Shown one piece after another: positions 25,097-35,194 of a stretch of 64,000 nucleotides of DNA. Origin of the DNA: Natrononativus amylolyticus (GTDB taxonomy: Archaea; Halobacteriota; Halobacteria; Halobacteriales; Natrialbaceae); NCBI RefSeq assembly GCF_024362525.1, contig NZ_CP101459.1, positions 372,001 to 436,000 on the forward strand, read 5' to 3'. The notes under the pieces were generated by a model. The model saw nothing but the letters and a program-made list of their open reading frames with translations, was not told where the DNA came from and searched no databases. Position numbers and translations under genes: made by a program. Numbering within the stretch: position 1 is the first letter of the stretch; each line of letters opens with the position of its first letter.

Positions 25097-28000
25097 ATGC
25101 GCCGACGGCGGTACCTCCTGGGAGTGGGCGCGGGGGTTGGTGGCCTCGTACTGGGGCGTGAGCGGATCGCGACGGCCGACGCCGAGACAATCTCCGTCAG
25201 CATCGTCGAGACGAACGACCCGATCGAGGCGGGTGAATTCCTCGAGATCGTCGGCGAGGTCGAAAACGCCGGCGCCGATGAGGTGCAGGCGGACCTCGAG
25301 TTGCTCGTCGGCGGCGAGCCGACCGCCGCACGACGGAGCTTCGGGCTCGAGGCGGGGGAGACGCGCACGGTCGAGTTTCACCACCGGACGTATCCCGTCA
25401 GGCGGGACAGCACGTTTCCGGTGGGAATCGCGGGACCAGACGGCACTGCAGAGCGCACCGTCGAGGTGTACGGCATCGGAGAGTTAGCGGTCGAAGCCGT
25501 CCGCCCGGAGACGCCGCTCACCGTCCAGCCGGGGTCGACAGTGCTGTTCGAGGTCGCGCCGGACGACCTTGGCGAGTTCGGCGGCCGAACTCACTGGTAC
25601 CTCGACGGCGCCTACGCAGGCCACTCGAGCGGCCCGTGGTTCGCGGCCTACGCGCTCGCACAGGGGGCTGACTTCTGGCGACACACCTTCGAGACGTCGG
25701 GCGAGACGACGGTGACCGCGGTCGTCGTCGGCGAGGACGAGAACACCACCGCGCGGTGGTCGGTTGACGTCGCCGACGACGGCGCCGCCGCGCCGACGAT
25801 CGACGACGCGTCCCCCGATTTCGGCCCGATCGACGCGTCCGAATCGTCGTCCGTCGAGCTGGAACTCGCGGTGTCCGATCCAGCAGGCGGACTGGATCGC
25901 GTCGTCTGGTGGCTCGAGCAGGCCGACCGCGTGCTGGACGTGAGCGACGTCGACGGAAGCGAGGACACGGCCACGCTCTCGGTCGACGGCGGGGAGCTGT
26001 GTCACACCTGCGCCGTCGTCCCCTGGGTGATCTCCGAGTCGGGGCTCGTCACCGAGGCGAGCGGCTGGACGGCGAACCGGGCGTTCGACGGCGACCTCGA
26101 GGTGACGATCGCGGAGACGAACGACCCCGTCGAGGCGGGAAGCGTCCTCGAGGCGACCGTCGACGTCGAAAACCGCGGCGCCTCGGCGGCCAGTCAGGAG
26201 CTCCGCCTCGAGGTCGGCGGCGAGGTCGTCGACAGCGAGTCGGTCGACCTCGAGGGCGGGGAGACGGACCGGCTCTCGCTCGGTTACGAAACTTACCCCG
26301 TTCGCCAGGACGTCCGGTTCCCGATCCGGGTCGTCTGCGAGGACGATTCGGACACCCGAACCGTCGACGTCTTCGCGGGTGACGTCGGATCCACGCGGGT
26401 TCGAATCCTCGAGACGAACGCCCCGGTCGGGGCGGGCGAGTTCCTGGAGGTGGTCGCCGAACTCGAACACGTCGGCGAGGCGACGGTCACGCGCGCGGTT
26501 CACCTCGTCGCCGGCGACCGCGTCGACACCGCAGAGGAAACGCTCTCACCGGGGGAAACCACGACCATGACGCTCGGCTACGAGACCTACCCAGTCCGCC
26601 GGGACGTCGAGTTCCCGGTCGTCGTCGAGACGGCGGACTACCGCGACACGCGCACCTTTCGCGTCTTCGCCGACGGCGTTCCCTCGTTTCGCGTGACCGG
26701 TCTCGAGGCGGACGACCCGGTCGACGCCGGCGAGTTCCTCGAGGTCGTCGCCACGCTCGAGAACGCCGCCGAGGGGGAGCGCACCGACGAGGTTCGACTC
26801 GTGGTCGGCGGCGAGGTCGTCGATTCGACGGACGCGACGATCGGCGGCGGCGACACCGCGGCGGTCGAACTCGGCTACGAGACGTATCCCGTCCGCCAGG
26901 ACGTCTCGTTTCCCGTGACGGTCGCGACCGACGCCGACGACGCCGCGGTCACCGTCGACGTCCTCGCCGACGGAGACGACGACCCGGACCTCGAGGTCGA
27001 GTTCGAGAGCTGTCGGCGCGCGGTCGTCACCGGGGCGTTCGACGACGGCGAGACGCTCTCGGCGAACACCGGCTTCTACGACCTCGCCGGCTACGGCAAC
27101 ACGGTCGGCGAGGACTGGCTCACCGTCGGCGACCACGTCGAGGCGCCGTTCGAGGGTACCGTCGTCTTCGAAGTCGGCGAGGACGACGGCGTCTCCGTCG
27201 ACGGCGACGAGGCGGTCGTCACCGTCCGCGAGTCCGGGCAGTTCGGCACCGCGATCTCCGGCGTCCGAACGCCGGACGCCGAGGGGGTCGTGGGGGCCAA
27301 CCACGAGAACCCGCACGACTGCCTCGACGAGATCAGACCGGAACCGCCCGAACTCTCGGTGGCCGACGTGGCGCCGCTCGAGGACGGGGACCTCGAAGTG
27401 ACGTTCGAGGCGGCGAACCCGACGGACGTCGACATCCCCGTCGAGAGCGCGTTCGTCGGAGCGACGACCGACGAGCCGCCCGCGGAGCTCGAGGCGGGGA
27501 CGACGGCCGCCACCGCCGAGTGGACGCCCGACTCGGGGGACGAGCGACTGGCCTGGGAGGTCGACTTCTCCCGGTTCGAGTACGAGGAGCCGATCCGGGC
27601 GGAGACCGAACCCGCGGAGACGTACCTCCCCGAGGCAGACCTCGCCGTCAGCGTCGTCGACGCGAACGACCCGGTCGACGCGGGCGAGGTCCTCGAGGTG
27701 ACCGCCGAGGTCACGAACGACGGCGCCAGCGAGGTGACGGAGACGCTTCGGCTGGTCGTCGGCGACGAAGCGGTCGATACCGCGTCGGTGACCGTCGCCG
27801 GCGGCGAGACGGAGACGGTTTCCCTCGGCTACCGGACCGCGACGGTCGCACGGGACGTCCAGTTCACCGTCGTCGTTGAGGGCGAGACCGATTCGGACGA
27901 GCGAACGGTCGACGTCCGTGGCGGACAGCCCGAGGACGGGGACGAGACGGACGAAGCCGACCCGCCCGCGAACGACGACCCATCGGAAAACGGTGATCCG

Positions 28001-28165
28001 CCGGACGGCGATGAGACCCAGGGGGACGACCCGCCTGACGAGACGACAGCCGACCCGCCGGAGAACGACGAACCGGCCGATAGCGGCGATGGCGACGGGT
28101 CGGCCGACGAGACTGCGCCACCCGACGGCGAGACGGAGACCGGCGCCGATAACGACTCGGGGTAA
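25097..28165 (+). CDS. Large secreted protein with five CARDB-like repeats
   Basis: A 1022-aa acidic protein. A Tat-type signal (MRRRRYLLGVGAGVGG) lacks a lipobox, so the protein is probably released or held by other contacts. Five copies of an approximately 90-residue domain carry NDP(I/V)(E/D)AGEFLE, a VVGGEVVD strand and a YETYPVR(R/Q)DV turn. They lie at residues about 32-125, 335-430, 434-528, 531-625 and 850-945; an Ig-like stretch fills about 130-330 and another about 630-845. The pattern is CARDB-like, as in cell-adhesion or surface proteins. The C-terminal 70 residues are Asp/Glu/Pro-rich with no sorting motif or membrane helix. Partner unknown. Confidence 0.75.
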   Translation: MRRRRYLLGVGAGVGGLVLGRERIATADAETISVSIVETNDPIEAGEFLEIVGEVENAGADEVQADLELLVGGEPTAARRSFGLEAGETRTVEFHHRTYPVRRDSTFPVGIAGPDGTAERTVEVYGIGELAVEAVRPETPLTVQPGSTVLFEVAPDDLGEFGGRTHWYLDGAYAGHSSGPWFAAYALAQGADFWRHTFETSGETTVTAVVVGEDENTTARWSVDVADDGAAAPTIDDASPDFGPIDASESSSVELELAVSDPAGGLDRVVWWLEQADRVLDVSDVDGSEDTATLSVDGGELCHTCAVVPWVISESGLVTEASGWTANRAFDGDLEVTIAETNDPVEAGSVLEATVDVENRGASAASQELRLEVGGEVVDSESVDLEGGETDRLSLGYETYPVRQDVRFPIRVVCEDDSDTRTVDVFAGDVGSTRVRILETNAPVGAGEFLEVVAELEHVGEATVTRAVHLVAGDRVDTAEETLSPGETTTMTLGYETYPVRRDVEFPVVVETADYRDTRTFRVFADGVPSFRVTGLEADDPVDAGEFLEVVATLENAAEGERTDEVRLVVGGEVVDSTDATIGGGDTAAVELGYETYPVRQDVSFPVTVATDADDAAVTVDVLADGDDDPDLEVEFESCRRAVVTGAFDDGETLSANTGFYDLAGYGNTVGEDWLTVGDHVEAPFEGTVVFEVGEDDGVSVDGDEAVVTVRESGQFGTAISGVRTPDAEGVVGANHENPHDCLDEIRPEPPELSVADVAPLEDGDLEVTFEAANPTDVDIPVESAFVGATTDEPPAELEAGTTAATAEWTPDSGDERLAWEVDFSRFEYEEPIRAETEPAETYLPEADLAVSVVDANDPVDAGEVLEVTAEVTNDGASEVTETLRLVVGDEAVDTASVTVAGGETETVSLGYRTATVARDVQFTVVVEGETDSDERTVDVRGGQPEDGDETDEADPPANDDPSENGDPPDGDETQGDDPPDETTADPPENDEPADSGDGDGSADETAPPDGETETGADNDSG

Positions 28166-28233
28166 GGACCCTCACCCCTTCTCTGCGTGTCCCCGAACGG
28201 AGATACGGTCGATCAGTCACCCTCACCGCAAAC

Positions 28234-28260
28234 CCTATATTAGGTCGCGCTAATATTAGG
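28234..28260. promoter_or_regulatory. Inverted-repeat operator and TATA of arsR-arsM
   Basis: CCTATATTAG (28234-28243) and CTAATATTAGG (28250-28260) form a near-perfect inverted repeat around GTCGCG. The repeat overlaps the likely TATA box and ends 10 bp before the arsR ATG. This is the expected position for an ArsR repressor to block transcription. Confidence 0.6.
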
Positions 28261-28270
28261 AATAGCTAAA

Positions 28271-28630
28271 ATGGCTCTGTCCCACGACACCGACGATTCG
28301 AACGCCGCGTCGGCCTGCTGTTCGGCGTCCCACCCGCTGACCGAGCGCGAGCTTGTAGCGGACGTCCGACTGCTCGGGGCGGTCGGAAACGACACCCGGT
28401 ACGAGGCGCTTCGGCTCATCGCAGGCGTCGAAGACGGCGTCTGCGTCTGCGAACTCGAGCCCGCCCTCGGCGTCAGTCAGGGCGCGGTCAGCCAGGCGCT
28501 CTCGCGGCTGTACGCCGCCGGCTTGCTCTCGAGGCGCAAGGAGGGGCGCTGGCGGTACTACAGCGCGACGCCGCGGGCGGAACGCCTCCTCGAAACGCTC
28601 GACGAGATCAGATCATCCGACGATGAGTGA
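28271..28630 (+). CDS. ArsR family arsenic-responsive repressor
   Basis: A 119-aa winged-helix protein. The As(III) site of type-1 ArsR proteins is seen as VCVCELEPALG, followed by recognition helix VSQGAVSQALSRLYAAGLL and wing RRKEGRWRYYSA. An extra Cys pair near the N-terminus (SACCSASHP) may help metal binding. It is 8 nt overlapped with arsM, so the repressor and the detoxifying enzyme are one operon controlled by the inverted repeat upstream. Confidence 0.88.
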   Translation: MALSHDTDDSNAASACCSASHPLTERELVADVRLLGAVGNDTRYEALRLIAGVEDGVCVCELEPALGVSQGAVSQALSRLYAAGLLSRRKEGRWRYYSATPRAERLLETLDEIRSSDDE

Positions 28631-29465
28631 CGACAGCACACCACCCGACTCCGGCAGCACCGCTCCCGACGCGGCGGAACGGCGCAGGGCCGTCCGGGAC
28701 CGCTACGCGGCGATCGCGGCGGAGCCGTCCGGTTGCTGCGAGACGGAGCCGTCGCCTCGCGGCGAGAGCGACTCCGGCGAGGCCGATCGGGTCGACAACT
28801 CGAGCGAGATGGGGTACTCGACCGCCGACGTCGAATCCGTCGCACCGGGGGCGAACCTCGGTCTCGGCTGTGGCAACCCGACCGCGATCGCGAACCTCGA
28901 GAGCGGCGACACCGTCCTCGATCTCGGCTCCGGCGCCGGTTTCGACTGCTTCCTCGCAGCCCAGGAGGTGGGCGACTCGGGGCGCGTTATCGGCGTCGAC
29001 ATGACGCCCGAAATGATCGAGCGGGCCCGCGAGAACGTCGCGGCCAACGACGCGACGAACGTCGAGTTCCGCCTCGGCGAGATCGAACACCTCCCCGTCG
29101 CCGACGGGTCCGTCGACGTTATCATCTCGAACTGCGTCATCAACCTCTCCCCGGACAAACCGCAGGTGTTTCGCGAGGCCTTCCGCGTCCTCCGACCGGG
29201 CGGGCGGCTCGCGGTTTCGGACGTGGTGGTGACCGCACCGCTACCCCCGGCGCTGCGGGCGGACATGGAATCCGTCGCCGGCTGCGTCGGTGGCGCGTCG
29301 TCGATCTCGGAACTCGAGTCGATGCTGACGGACGCCGGGTTCGTCGACGTCTCGCTCGAGCCGAAAGAAGACAGCGCGGCGTTCATCCGCGAGTGGGACG
29401 ACGAGCGGGACCTGAGCGAGTTCCTCGTCTCCGCGCGAATAGCCGGGCGAAAGCCCGCCCCGTAG
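28623..29465 (+). CDS. arsM: ArsM, arsenite methyltransferase
   Basis: A 280-aa SAM-dependent enzyme with motif I VLDLGSGAGFDCFLA. The four ArsM cysteine positions appear kept: CC of PSGCCETE, LGCGNP, SNCVINL and AGCVGGA. The arsenite-binding region LSPDKPQVFREAFRVLRPGG is typical. It converts As(III) to methylated forms using SAM, detoxifying arsenic in the cytoplasm. It overlaps arsR by 8 nt. Confidence 0.9.
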   Translation: MSDDSTPPDSGSTAPDAAERRRAVRDRYAAIAAEPSGCCETEPSPRGESDSGEADRVDNSSEMGYSTADVESVAPGANLGLGCGNPTAIANLESGDTVLDLGSGAGFDCFLAAQEVGDSGRVIGVDMTPEMIERARENVAANDATNVEFRLGEIEHLPVADGSVDVIISNCVINLSPDKPQVFREAFRVLRPGGRLAVSDVVVTAPLPPALRADMESVAGCVGGASSISELESMLTDAGFVDVSLEPKEDSAAFIREWDDERDLSEFLVSARIAGRKPAP

Positions 29466-29548
29466 GGCGTCTCTGTCCGTGAATCGTGCACAACGTCTGT
29501 CGCCGACACCGACAGTTATCCCGCCGGCCATCGTACAGCCGACGCACC

Positions 29549-30220
29549 ATGTCAGTCGAACACGCGGGACTCACGATCGAGCGGCTGGGCCACGCGAGCG
29601 TCCGGCTCGAGACCGCGGACGGAACGGTACTCTACGTCGACCCCTGGAGCGAGGTCCTCGAGGGCGAACCGGGCGACGGCGACGTCGTCTTCGTGACCCA
29701 CGACGACTTCGATCACTACGACCCCGAGGCGATCGCCGCCGTCGCCGACTCGGGGGCCACGGTCGCGGTCTACGAGGGGATCGACACCGCCGACCTCGAC
29801 CTCGACCTCGAGACGGTGTCGCTTCCGTACGACGGGGAGCGAACCGTCGACGGAATCGAGGTCAGAACGGTCCCGGCGTACAACGATCCCGCCGGCGACC
29901 ACGTCGACGACGAGGGCGAGCCGTTCCACGCCGACGGCGAGGTGATCGGGCTCGTGCTCTCGATCGGCGGGACGAGCGTGTTCGTCCCGTCGGACACCGA
30001 CTTCCTCGAGCACCACGAGTCGATCTCGGCGGACGTCTTCCTGCCGCCGATCGGCGGCCACTACACGATGGATCGCCACGAGGCCGCCGACTTCGCCCGG
30101 AGCGTCGACCCCGACCTCGTGTTGCCGATCCACTACGACACGTTCGAGGCCATCGAAACCGACGCCGAGGCGTTCGCCGCCGACCTCGAGGACGACGGCA
30201 TCCGCGTCGAGCTGTTCTGA
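29549..30220 (+). CDS. MBL-fold metal-dependent hydrolase (UlaG-like)
   Basis: A 223-aa protein of the beta-lactamase-fold UlaG branch: LGHASVRLETADG, THDDFDHYDPEAI, the His/Asp motif PPIGGHYTMDRHEA and a late PIHYDTF. In this group the metal ligands lie in the HxxFDH-like and GHY segments; THDDFDHYD keeps most of them but not the full HxHxDH signature. Substrate is unknown. It follows arsM by 83 bp on the same strand but has its own start. Confidence 0.8.
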   Translation: MSVEHAGLTIERLGHASVRLETADGTVLYVDPWSEVLEGEPGDGDVVFVTHDDFDHYDPEAIAAVADSGATVAVYEGIDTADLDLDLETVSLPYDGERTVDGIEVRTVPAYNDPAGDHVDDEGEPFHADGEVIGLVLSIGGTSVFVPSDTDFLEHHESISADVFLPPIGGHYTMDRHEAADFARSVDPDLVLPIHYDTFEAIETDAEAFAADLEDDGIRVELF

Positions 30221-30236
30221 CGCCGGCGGCTCGAGG

Positions 30237-31526
30237 TCACTCGAGGAGCCGGCTCGTCGCGCCCAGTCTCGAGGCGAGATAGGCGCCGACGGCGACGGAA
30301 CCGAAGAGACAGATCACGGCGGCGACGGCGCCACCGAGCGCGTAGACGTCCGCGGTCACCCGGAGCAGGTCCGGAAAGCCGGTCAGCCGGACGGCCGCCT
30401 CGTTGACGCCCGCGGCGAGGACCGGCGTCGCCGCCAGGCCGACCAGCCCGCCGAGAGCGCCGAGGACCAGCCCCTGTACGAGCACGACGCCGGTGAGCGT
30501 CCACCGGGAGACGCCGAGCAGCTGTAACGCGACGAACTCCCGCGACTGCTGGACGACCGAGAGGACGAGCACGTTCAGCGCCAGCGCGCTGCCGACGAGG
30601 ACGGCGAGGACGACCAGCGTGACCGCACTCGCCATCACCAAGACGTGGGACTCGAGCATCCGTTCGAACTGCTCCTCGTTCGAGCGGACCTCGTACTCCG
30701 GGTGCTCCTCCTGGATCGCCGCCTGAGCGGCCGCAGCGTCGGCCCCGTCGGCGAGCGCGACGGTGACGAACGTGGCGCGGTCGGATTCGGTCGTTCCCGC
30801 GAGCGCCTGGAGTTCGCTGAGCGGCATCGTAACGGTCGGCGTTCCGAGGAACTGCGAGTACGTCGAGGAGATTCCCACGACGGTCACCGCCCGCCCGCCG
30901 CCGTCGGCGCTCGAGGAGACGACCACGTCGTCGCCGACCTCGAGGCCCAGCGCGTCGGCCGTCGACCGGTCGACGATGAGTTCGTCCGTTCGCGGCCCGT
31001 CGTAGCCCCCGTCGGCGTAGTGGAGATCGCCTCCCTCGAGCGGTTCACCCGCCTCGAGGTCGAGTCCCGCGTGGGTGCCGGGGAGCCCGACCGCGGTCAC
31101 GAGCTCTCGATCGTCCCCGTGCTCGACGTAGACGCCGTGGAACGCCAGCGGCGCGGCCGTCTCGACGTCGTCGCGGGCCTCGAGCGACGCCGAAATCTCG
31201 TGGGCGCCGACGATGGGGTTCTCGAGCCCGCCCTGGGGAGTTACCTCCACCGAGCCGCCGGTGATCCAGAGGTCCCGGTCTGCCGCCGCGAAGCGCTCCT
31301 GTCCGGTCTCGAGGACGCCGAAACCGGTGCTCGCCAGCAGCGTCACCGCCAGCACGGCGAGGGCGATCCCGAGCACCGACAGCGCGGTCCGCACCGGGGT
31401 GTGGCGAACCTGCGCGGCGGCCAGACCGACGACTCCGCGGGCGCGTGAAAGCGCCCGCAACGAGCGAGCGCGCTCGGCTTCAGGCCCGGTTTCGATTCCC
31501 GTTCGGGTGTCGTCTCGAGCGACCAC
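30237..31526 (-). CDS. ABC transporter permease, FtsX/MacB-like
   Basis: A 429-aa protein. An N-terminal helix (VRTALSVLGIALAVLAVTLLA) is followed by a large extracellular domain with GDDVVVSSSADG and the FtsX hallmark TVTMPLSELQALAG. Three C-terminal helices follow, in LVLGALGGLVGLAATPVLAAG and later. These MacB/LolCE-type permeases move lipids, peptides or proteins rather than small nutrients. It is the last gene of a three-gene minus-strand operon, 1 bp after its sister permease. Confidence 0.85.
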   Translation of the reverse strand: MVARDDTRTGIETGPEAERARSLRALSRARGVVGLAAAQVRHTPVRTALSVLGIALAVLAVTLLASTGFGVLETGQERFAAADRDLWITGGSVEVTPQGGLENPIVGAHEISASLEARDDVETAAPLAFHGVYVEHGDDRELVTAVGLPGTHAGLDLEAGEPLEGGDLHYADGGYDGPRTDELIVDRSTADALGLEVGDDVVVSSSADGGGRAVTVVGISSTYSQFLGTPTVTMPLSELQALAGTTESDRATFVTVALADGADAAAAQAAIQEEHPEYEVRSNEEQFERMLESHVLVMASAVTLVVLAVLVGSALALNVLVLSVVQQSREFVALQLLGVSRWTLTGVVLVQGLVLGALGGLVGLAATPVLAAGVNEAAVRLTGFPDLLRVTADVYALGGAVAAVICLFGSVAVGAYLASRLGATSRLLE

Positions 31527-31527
31527 G

Positions 31528-32817
31528 CTATCGCCCCAGCTCCTCGAGGACGGACGTTCGAGCGGCGAGCAACAGCGGGTACGGCGCGGCCAGCAGCGCG
31601 GAGACGACGGCGACGCCCAGGGCGTACGGTACCGCCCAGGATCCGAGCGAGACGACCGGCTCGCTCGTGACCGTCGCCTGGGCGATCGCGTTGACGAGCG
31701 CGACGCCGAGGGCGCCGACGACGACCCCGCAGAGCGCGCCGGCGACGGTCAGCGCCAGCACCGTCACCCCGACGATCCCCAGCCGGGCGCCACGCGAGAA
31801 CCCGAGCGCCGCGAGCACGGCGATCGTCCGGCGGTCGCCGTCGACGGCCAGCCCCGTCGTCGTCGCGACGAACAGCACGCTGAGCCCGATCCCCACGATG
31901 GCCGCGGAGCCGCTGAGCGCCAGGGCGAGATCGTCGCTGCGAAGCGTCTCGAGGTCTGACCCGCCGGCCTCGACCACCGTCGCTTCCGGGAAGACTGACT
32001 CGAGATCCGAGCTGACGTCGCCGTCGGCCCGGACGAGGACCTGGTCGGCGAGGTCGCCGTCGTCGGCCCCCGAGACGGCCTGGAGCTCGCTCAGACGGAA
32101 GACGACGATCGGGAGGCCGTCCCCGACGGTCTGTCCCGAGGGGGTGTCGATGGCGCGGACGACGTGTTCGTCGTCGCCGGTCGAACCCGTCGTCCCGCTG
32201 CGAAACGAGACCGGGTCGCCGGCCGAGGCGTTCAGCTGTTCTGCGGCCGCCTCCGAGAGGAGGAGGTCGCCGGTGTACTCGCCGTCGTAGCTCCCCTCGG
32301 CGTAGTGGGGATCGCCTCCCTCGAGCGCGCCCGGCTCCATCCCCGCGACCGTCGGCGCCTCCTCGTCGGGCACGACGCCGACCGCGAGCGCGAAGATCGG
32401 GCCGTCGCTGTCGGGCGTCTGGACCCTGATCACGTCGACGAGCACCGGGGTCGCGCTGGTGACGTCCTCGCGCGCCTCGAGGTCGGCCGTCCGGTCGTGA
32501 ACGTTTCCGAGCCGCGGTCCGTCGACGTCGACCACGGTCGACAGCGACGCGCCGTCCTCGGGTAACACGAGGTAGTCGGCGTCCGCGCTCTCGATGCCGG
32601 GGTCGTCCGCGAGGGCGATCGAGACGCCGGTGACGACGAGCAACAGCGTCACGGCGAGTGCGACGACGCCGACCGTCGCCAGCGTCTGTCTGGCTTCGGT
32701 GCGCCGCGTCCGCCACAGAAGCCGACGCAGAGCGAAGCGGGCGATCGTCGCCCACCGGATCGGACGCGAGCGCGCTTCCGGTCGCGTCGGGGCGTCGGGA
32801 GGGCCCTCAGCCGTCAC
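31528..32817 (-). CDS. ABC transporter permease, FtsX/MacB-like (second subunit)
   Basis: A 429-aa protein with the same fold as the downstream permease: an N-terminal helix near residues 48-70, a large outer domain with [12 protein letters not shown] and [12 protein letters not shown], and three C-terminal helices. Identical length and similar [12 protein letters not shown] and HYADGGYDGPRT motifs show the two arose by duplication. It overlaps the ATPase gene by 11 nt. Confidence 0.85.
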   Translation of the reverse strand: MTAEGPPDAPTRPEARSRPIRWATIARFALRRLLWRTRRTEARQTLATVGVVALAVTLLLVVTGVSIALADDPGIESADADYLVLPEDGASLSTVVDVDGPRLGNVHDRTADLEAREDVTSATPVLVDVIRVQTPDSDGPIFALAVGVVPDEEAPTVAGMEPGALEGGDPHYAEGSYDGEYTGDLLLSEAAAEQLNASAGDPVSFRSGTTGSTGDDEHVVRAIDTPSGQTVGDGLPIVVFRLSELQAVSGADDGDLADQVLVRADGDVSSDLESVFPEATVVEAGGSDLETLRSDDLALALSGSAAIVGIGLSVLFVATTTGLAVDGDRRTIAVLAALGFSRGARLGIVGVTVLALTVAGALCGVVVGALGVALVNAIAQATVTSEPVVSLGSWAVPYALGVAVVSALLAAPYPLLLAARTSVLEELGR

Positions 32818-33559
32818 CGTGGATCACCCGCCCGTCGCGGAGTTCGACGACGCGGTCGGCGACGGCCAGCGCGTACTCGTCGTGGGAGGCGATCACCACC
32901 GTTCGCTCGCCGGCTGCGGCGGTCAGCACCTCGAGAACCCTCCTGCCGGTCTCCGTGTCGAGTTCGCCGGTCGGTTCGTCGGCGAGGACGACGGCGGGAT
33001 CGGTCGCGAGCGCGCGGGCGATGGCGACGCGCTGTTGCTCGCCGCCGCTGAGCGCTCCCGGAAGGTGCGTTCGCCGATCTGCCAGCCCGACCGCCTCGAG
33101 CAGCGCGTCGGCGCGCCGGCGGCGCTCCCGTTTCGGAACCCCGAGCTGGACGAGCGGCACGGCGACGTTCGCCCGGGCGGAGAGCGACCGGAGGAGGTGA
33201 AAGCGCTGGAAGACGAACCCGACGGTTTCGCGGCGGATTCGGGCCCGTTCCCGCCCCGACGCGGCGGTGAGATCCGTTCCACACAGCTCAACGGTCCCCG
33301 AGGTCGGAACGAGCAACCCGCCGACCACGTGGAGGAGCGTGGACTTGCCGCTCCCGCTCGGCCCGGCGAGGCCGACGACGTCGCTGGGCCGGGTTTCGAA
33401 GGAGACGCCTCGAAGTGCATCTACCGGCGTCGCCGACGGCTCGGGCGGCCGGACGCGCCTCCGGAACCGGCCGGCGCCGTGGGCGCTCCCGAACTCGTGG
33501 GAGACGTCCGAACACCGGATCGTCCGCTCGACCGCCGTGTTTCTCGGTTCCCTTTCCAT
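32807..33559 (-). CDS. ABC transporter ATPase (MacB/LolD-like)
   Basis: A 250-aa ATPase with Walker [14 protein letters not shown], signature [15 protein letters not shown], Walker [13 protein letters not shown] and H-loop [11 protein letters not shown]. The Q-loop [11 protein letters not shown] is typical of the LolD/MacB group. It is the first gene of the three-gene exporter operon. The start at 33559 removes an unconserved extension. Confidence 0.88.
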   Translation of the reverse strand: MEREPRNTAVERTIRCSDVSHEFGSAHGAGRFRRRVRPPEPSATPVDALRGVSFETRPSDVVGLAGPSGSGKSTLLHVVGGLLVPTSGTVELCGTDLTAASGRERARIRRETVGFVFQRFHLLRSLSARANVAVPLVQLGVPKRERRRRADALLEAVGLADRRTHLPGALSGGEQQRVAIARALATDPAVVLADEPTGELDTETGRRVLEVLTAAAGERTVVIASHDEYALAVADRVVELRDGRVIHGDG

Positions 33560-33798
33560 CGTGCGTGACAACGTAACAGCACGGCGGGACGCCCCGTTCG
33601 GGGTTTGTTTTGCTGTCCCTACTCCGCCCCACCGGTCGGCTCGTCGGGGGCAATCAGGTGTTGTGAGCGGCGAGTTCGAGCGACTTTCGGACGATCGCCT
33701 CGCGGAGAAACGCGAGAGTCTCTCCTCCCGATAAACGTTCCGTTGGTGCGGCTCCCTCGAGCCCCAAACGGCTTTACTCGGCGCGCCAATACACTCCC

Positions 33799-34314
33799 AT
33801 GGCCGAGGAAAACGGGGACCCCCTGTCGACCGACGAGTTCGTCGAGTACTGCCGGACGCAGGCGGGGCTCCTCGCGGGGTCCGTCGAGACGATCGGGGCG
33901 GAGATCGGCGAGTTGCTCGACGAGATCGACGACGAGATGGCTGAGATCCGATCGCTGCTCGAGGAGCGCGAGGAGACCGCGGGGCCGACGGCGCCCTCGT
34001 CGCCGACGGGTCCCGACGCCGGCGCGGTCGACGTCGCGACGATCGAGGAACTGGAGGCGGGGCTCGAGACGAAGCAGTCGCTCGTCGAGGCCAAACAGGC
34101 CCGGATGAACGCCTTTCAGGAACTCGCCGCGGACTATACGGAACTCGCCGAGTCGCTCCCGTCGGAGGCCGACGACGGCCGGGAGGCGATGGAACTCGTC
34201 GTACGATTCGAACTCGAGCGCGACGCCCCGGCGTACTTTCCGGACCGACAGACGGTGTGTGAGGCGGCCGCAGCGGCGGCGGACGACGAACCGTCGGAGC
34301 GGCGTTCGACGTGA
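33799..34314 (+). CDS. Coiled-coil protein of unknown function
   Basis: A 171-aa very acidic protein rich in heptads (GEIGELLDEIDDEMAEIRSLL and EELEAGLETKQSLVEAKQA), broken by a Ser/Pro/Thr linker at about residues 58-75. No signal or membrane helix. A TATA-like GCTTTACTC about 30 bp before the ATG suggests a leaderless transcript. I do not recognise the family. Confidence 0.65.
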   Translation: MAEENGDPLSTDEFVEYCRTQAGLLAGSVETIGAEIGELLDEIDDEMAEIRSLLEEREETAGPTAPSSPTGPDAGAVDVATIEELEAGLETKQSLVEAKQARMNAFQELAADYTELAESLPSEADDGREAMELVVRFELERDAPAYFPDRQTVCEAAAAAADDEPSERRST

Positions 34315-34429
34315 CGTGTTCTGTGTGCTCGCCACACGGTGACCCGACCGAACGCGGGTACTGTTTCTGCAAGACACATTGCATTAAACGCCAATTAAGT
34401 ATTTGCCCGGCCCTCCCAGATCTACCACT

Positions 34430-35194
34430 GTGGCGTACGAGTATTCGCGGTCTGCAGTGCTAACGGAACTCTGGATTGCCCTCGCGACGCTCTTGCTGCT
34501 GGGCGTCGCGAGTGCCTCGCTTGGCGTCGTGTTACACCTCAACGGCTCGCTCGCCTCCGTCGGCGCGTTGATCGGTTCGAGCGACGCCGTCGACGCCTGG
34601 CTGATCGTACTCTTTCTGGGGGCCGTCGCCGGCGCCGCGTTCATCGTCGGGATGAACCTCGTCTCCGAACTGCTCGAGTGGACCGACACGGCGGACGGCC
34701 TGGTGTACAACCCGCTCGCCGGCACGTTCTTCGGGATGGCGTTCGGGCTCGTCCTCTGGACGGTCGGCGTGGCGATCGCCGCGCCGCTCGGAATGGAGTA
34801 CCTCGCCGGCCAGCAGCGGCCGTTCCCGTACTTCCACCACGAGAGTCTCGCCGGTTTCATGGTGTACAGCATCGTCATCGGCGTCGGCTACCCCGTGATC
34901 CGGTGGTGGGAACGCGACATGATGGTCTACTACGGAGCCGAATCGAGCCCGGTGACCCAGATCGACGCGGAGTACGAACCCACCCCCGAGGACGAAGCGG
35001 TGCTCGAGGTCCTTCAGGACGGACGCGACAGCGGCGCACCCTGGGGGCGGGCGAACCAGCGGTGGCTCCGCGAGGAGACCGACCTCGGCAAGCGGGAGGT
35101 CGAATCGTCGCTCCGGGCGCTCCAGAACGCGGGCTGGATCCGCGAGATCGCTCGCGACTGTTACGAGTTCGTCAAAGACCCGCGGACGGACTGA
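34430..35194 (+). CDS. Membrane protein with C-terminal winged helix
   Basis: A 254-aa protein. Four membrane helices lie at about residues 10-38, 55-85, 95-120 and 140-160. After a 30-residue linker comes a cytoplasmic winged-helix-like domain: EDEAVLEVLQDGRDSGAPWG, WLREETDLGKREVESSLRAL, then AGWIREIARDC. It could be a membrane-embedded one-component regulator. GTG at 34430 is chosen; a TTG at 34403 would add an unlikely start. Confidence 0.6.
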   Translation: MAYEYSRSAVLTELWIALATLLLLGVASASLGVVLHLNGSLASVGALIGSSDAVDAWLIVLFLGAVAGAAFIVGMNLVSELLEWTDTADGLVYNPLAGTFFGMAFGLVLWTVGVAIAAPLGMEYLAGQQRPFPYFHHESLAGFMVYSIVIGVGYPVIRWWERDMMVYYGAESSPVTQIDAEYEPTPEDEAVLEVLQDGRDSGAPWGRANQRWLREETDLGKREVESSLRALQNAGWIREIARDCYEFVKDPRTD

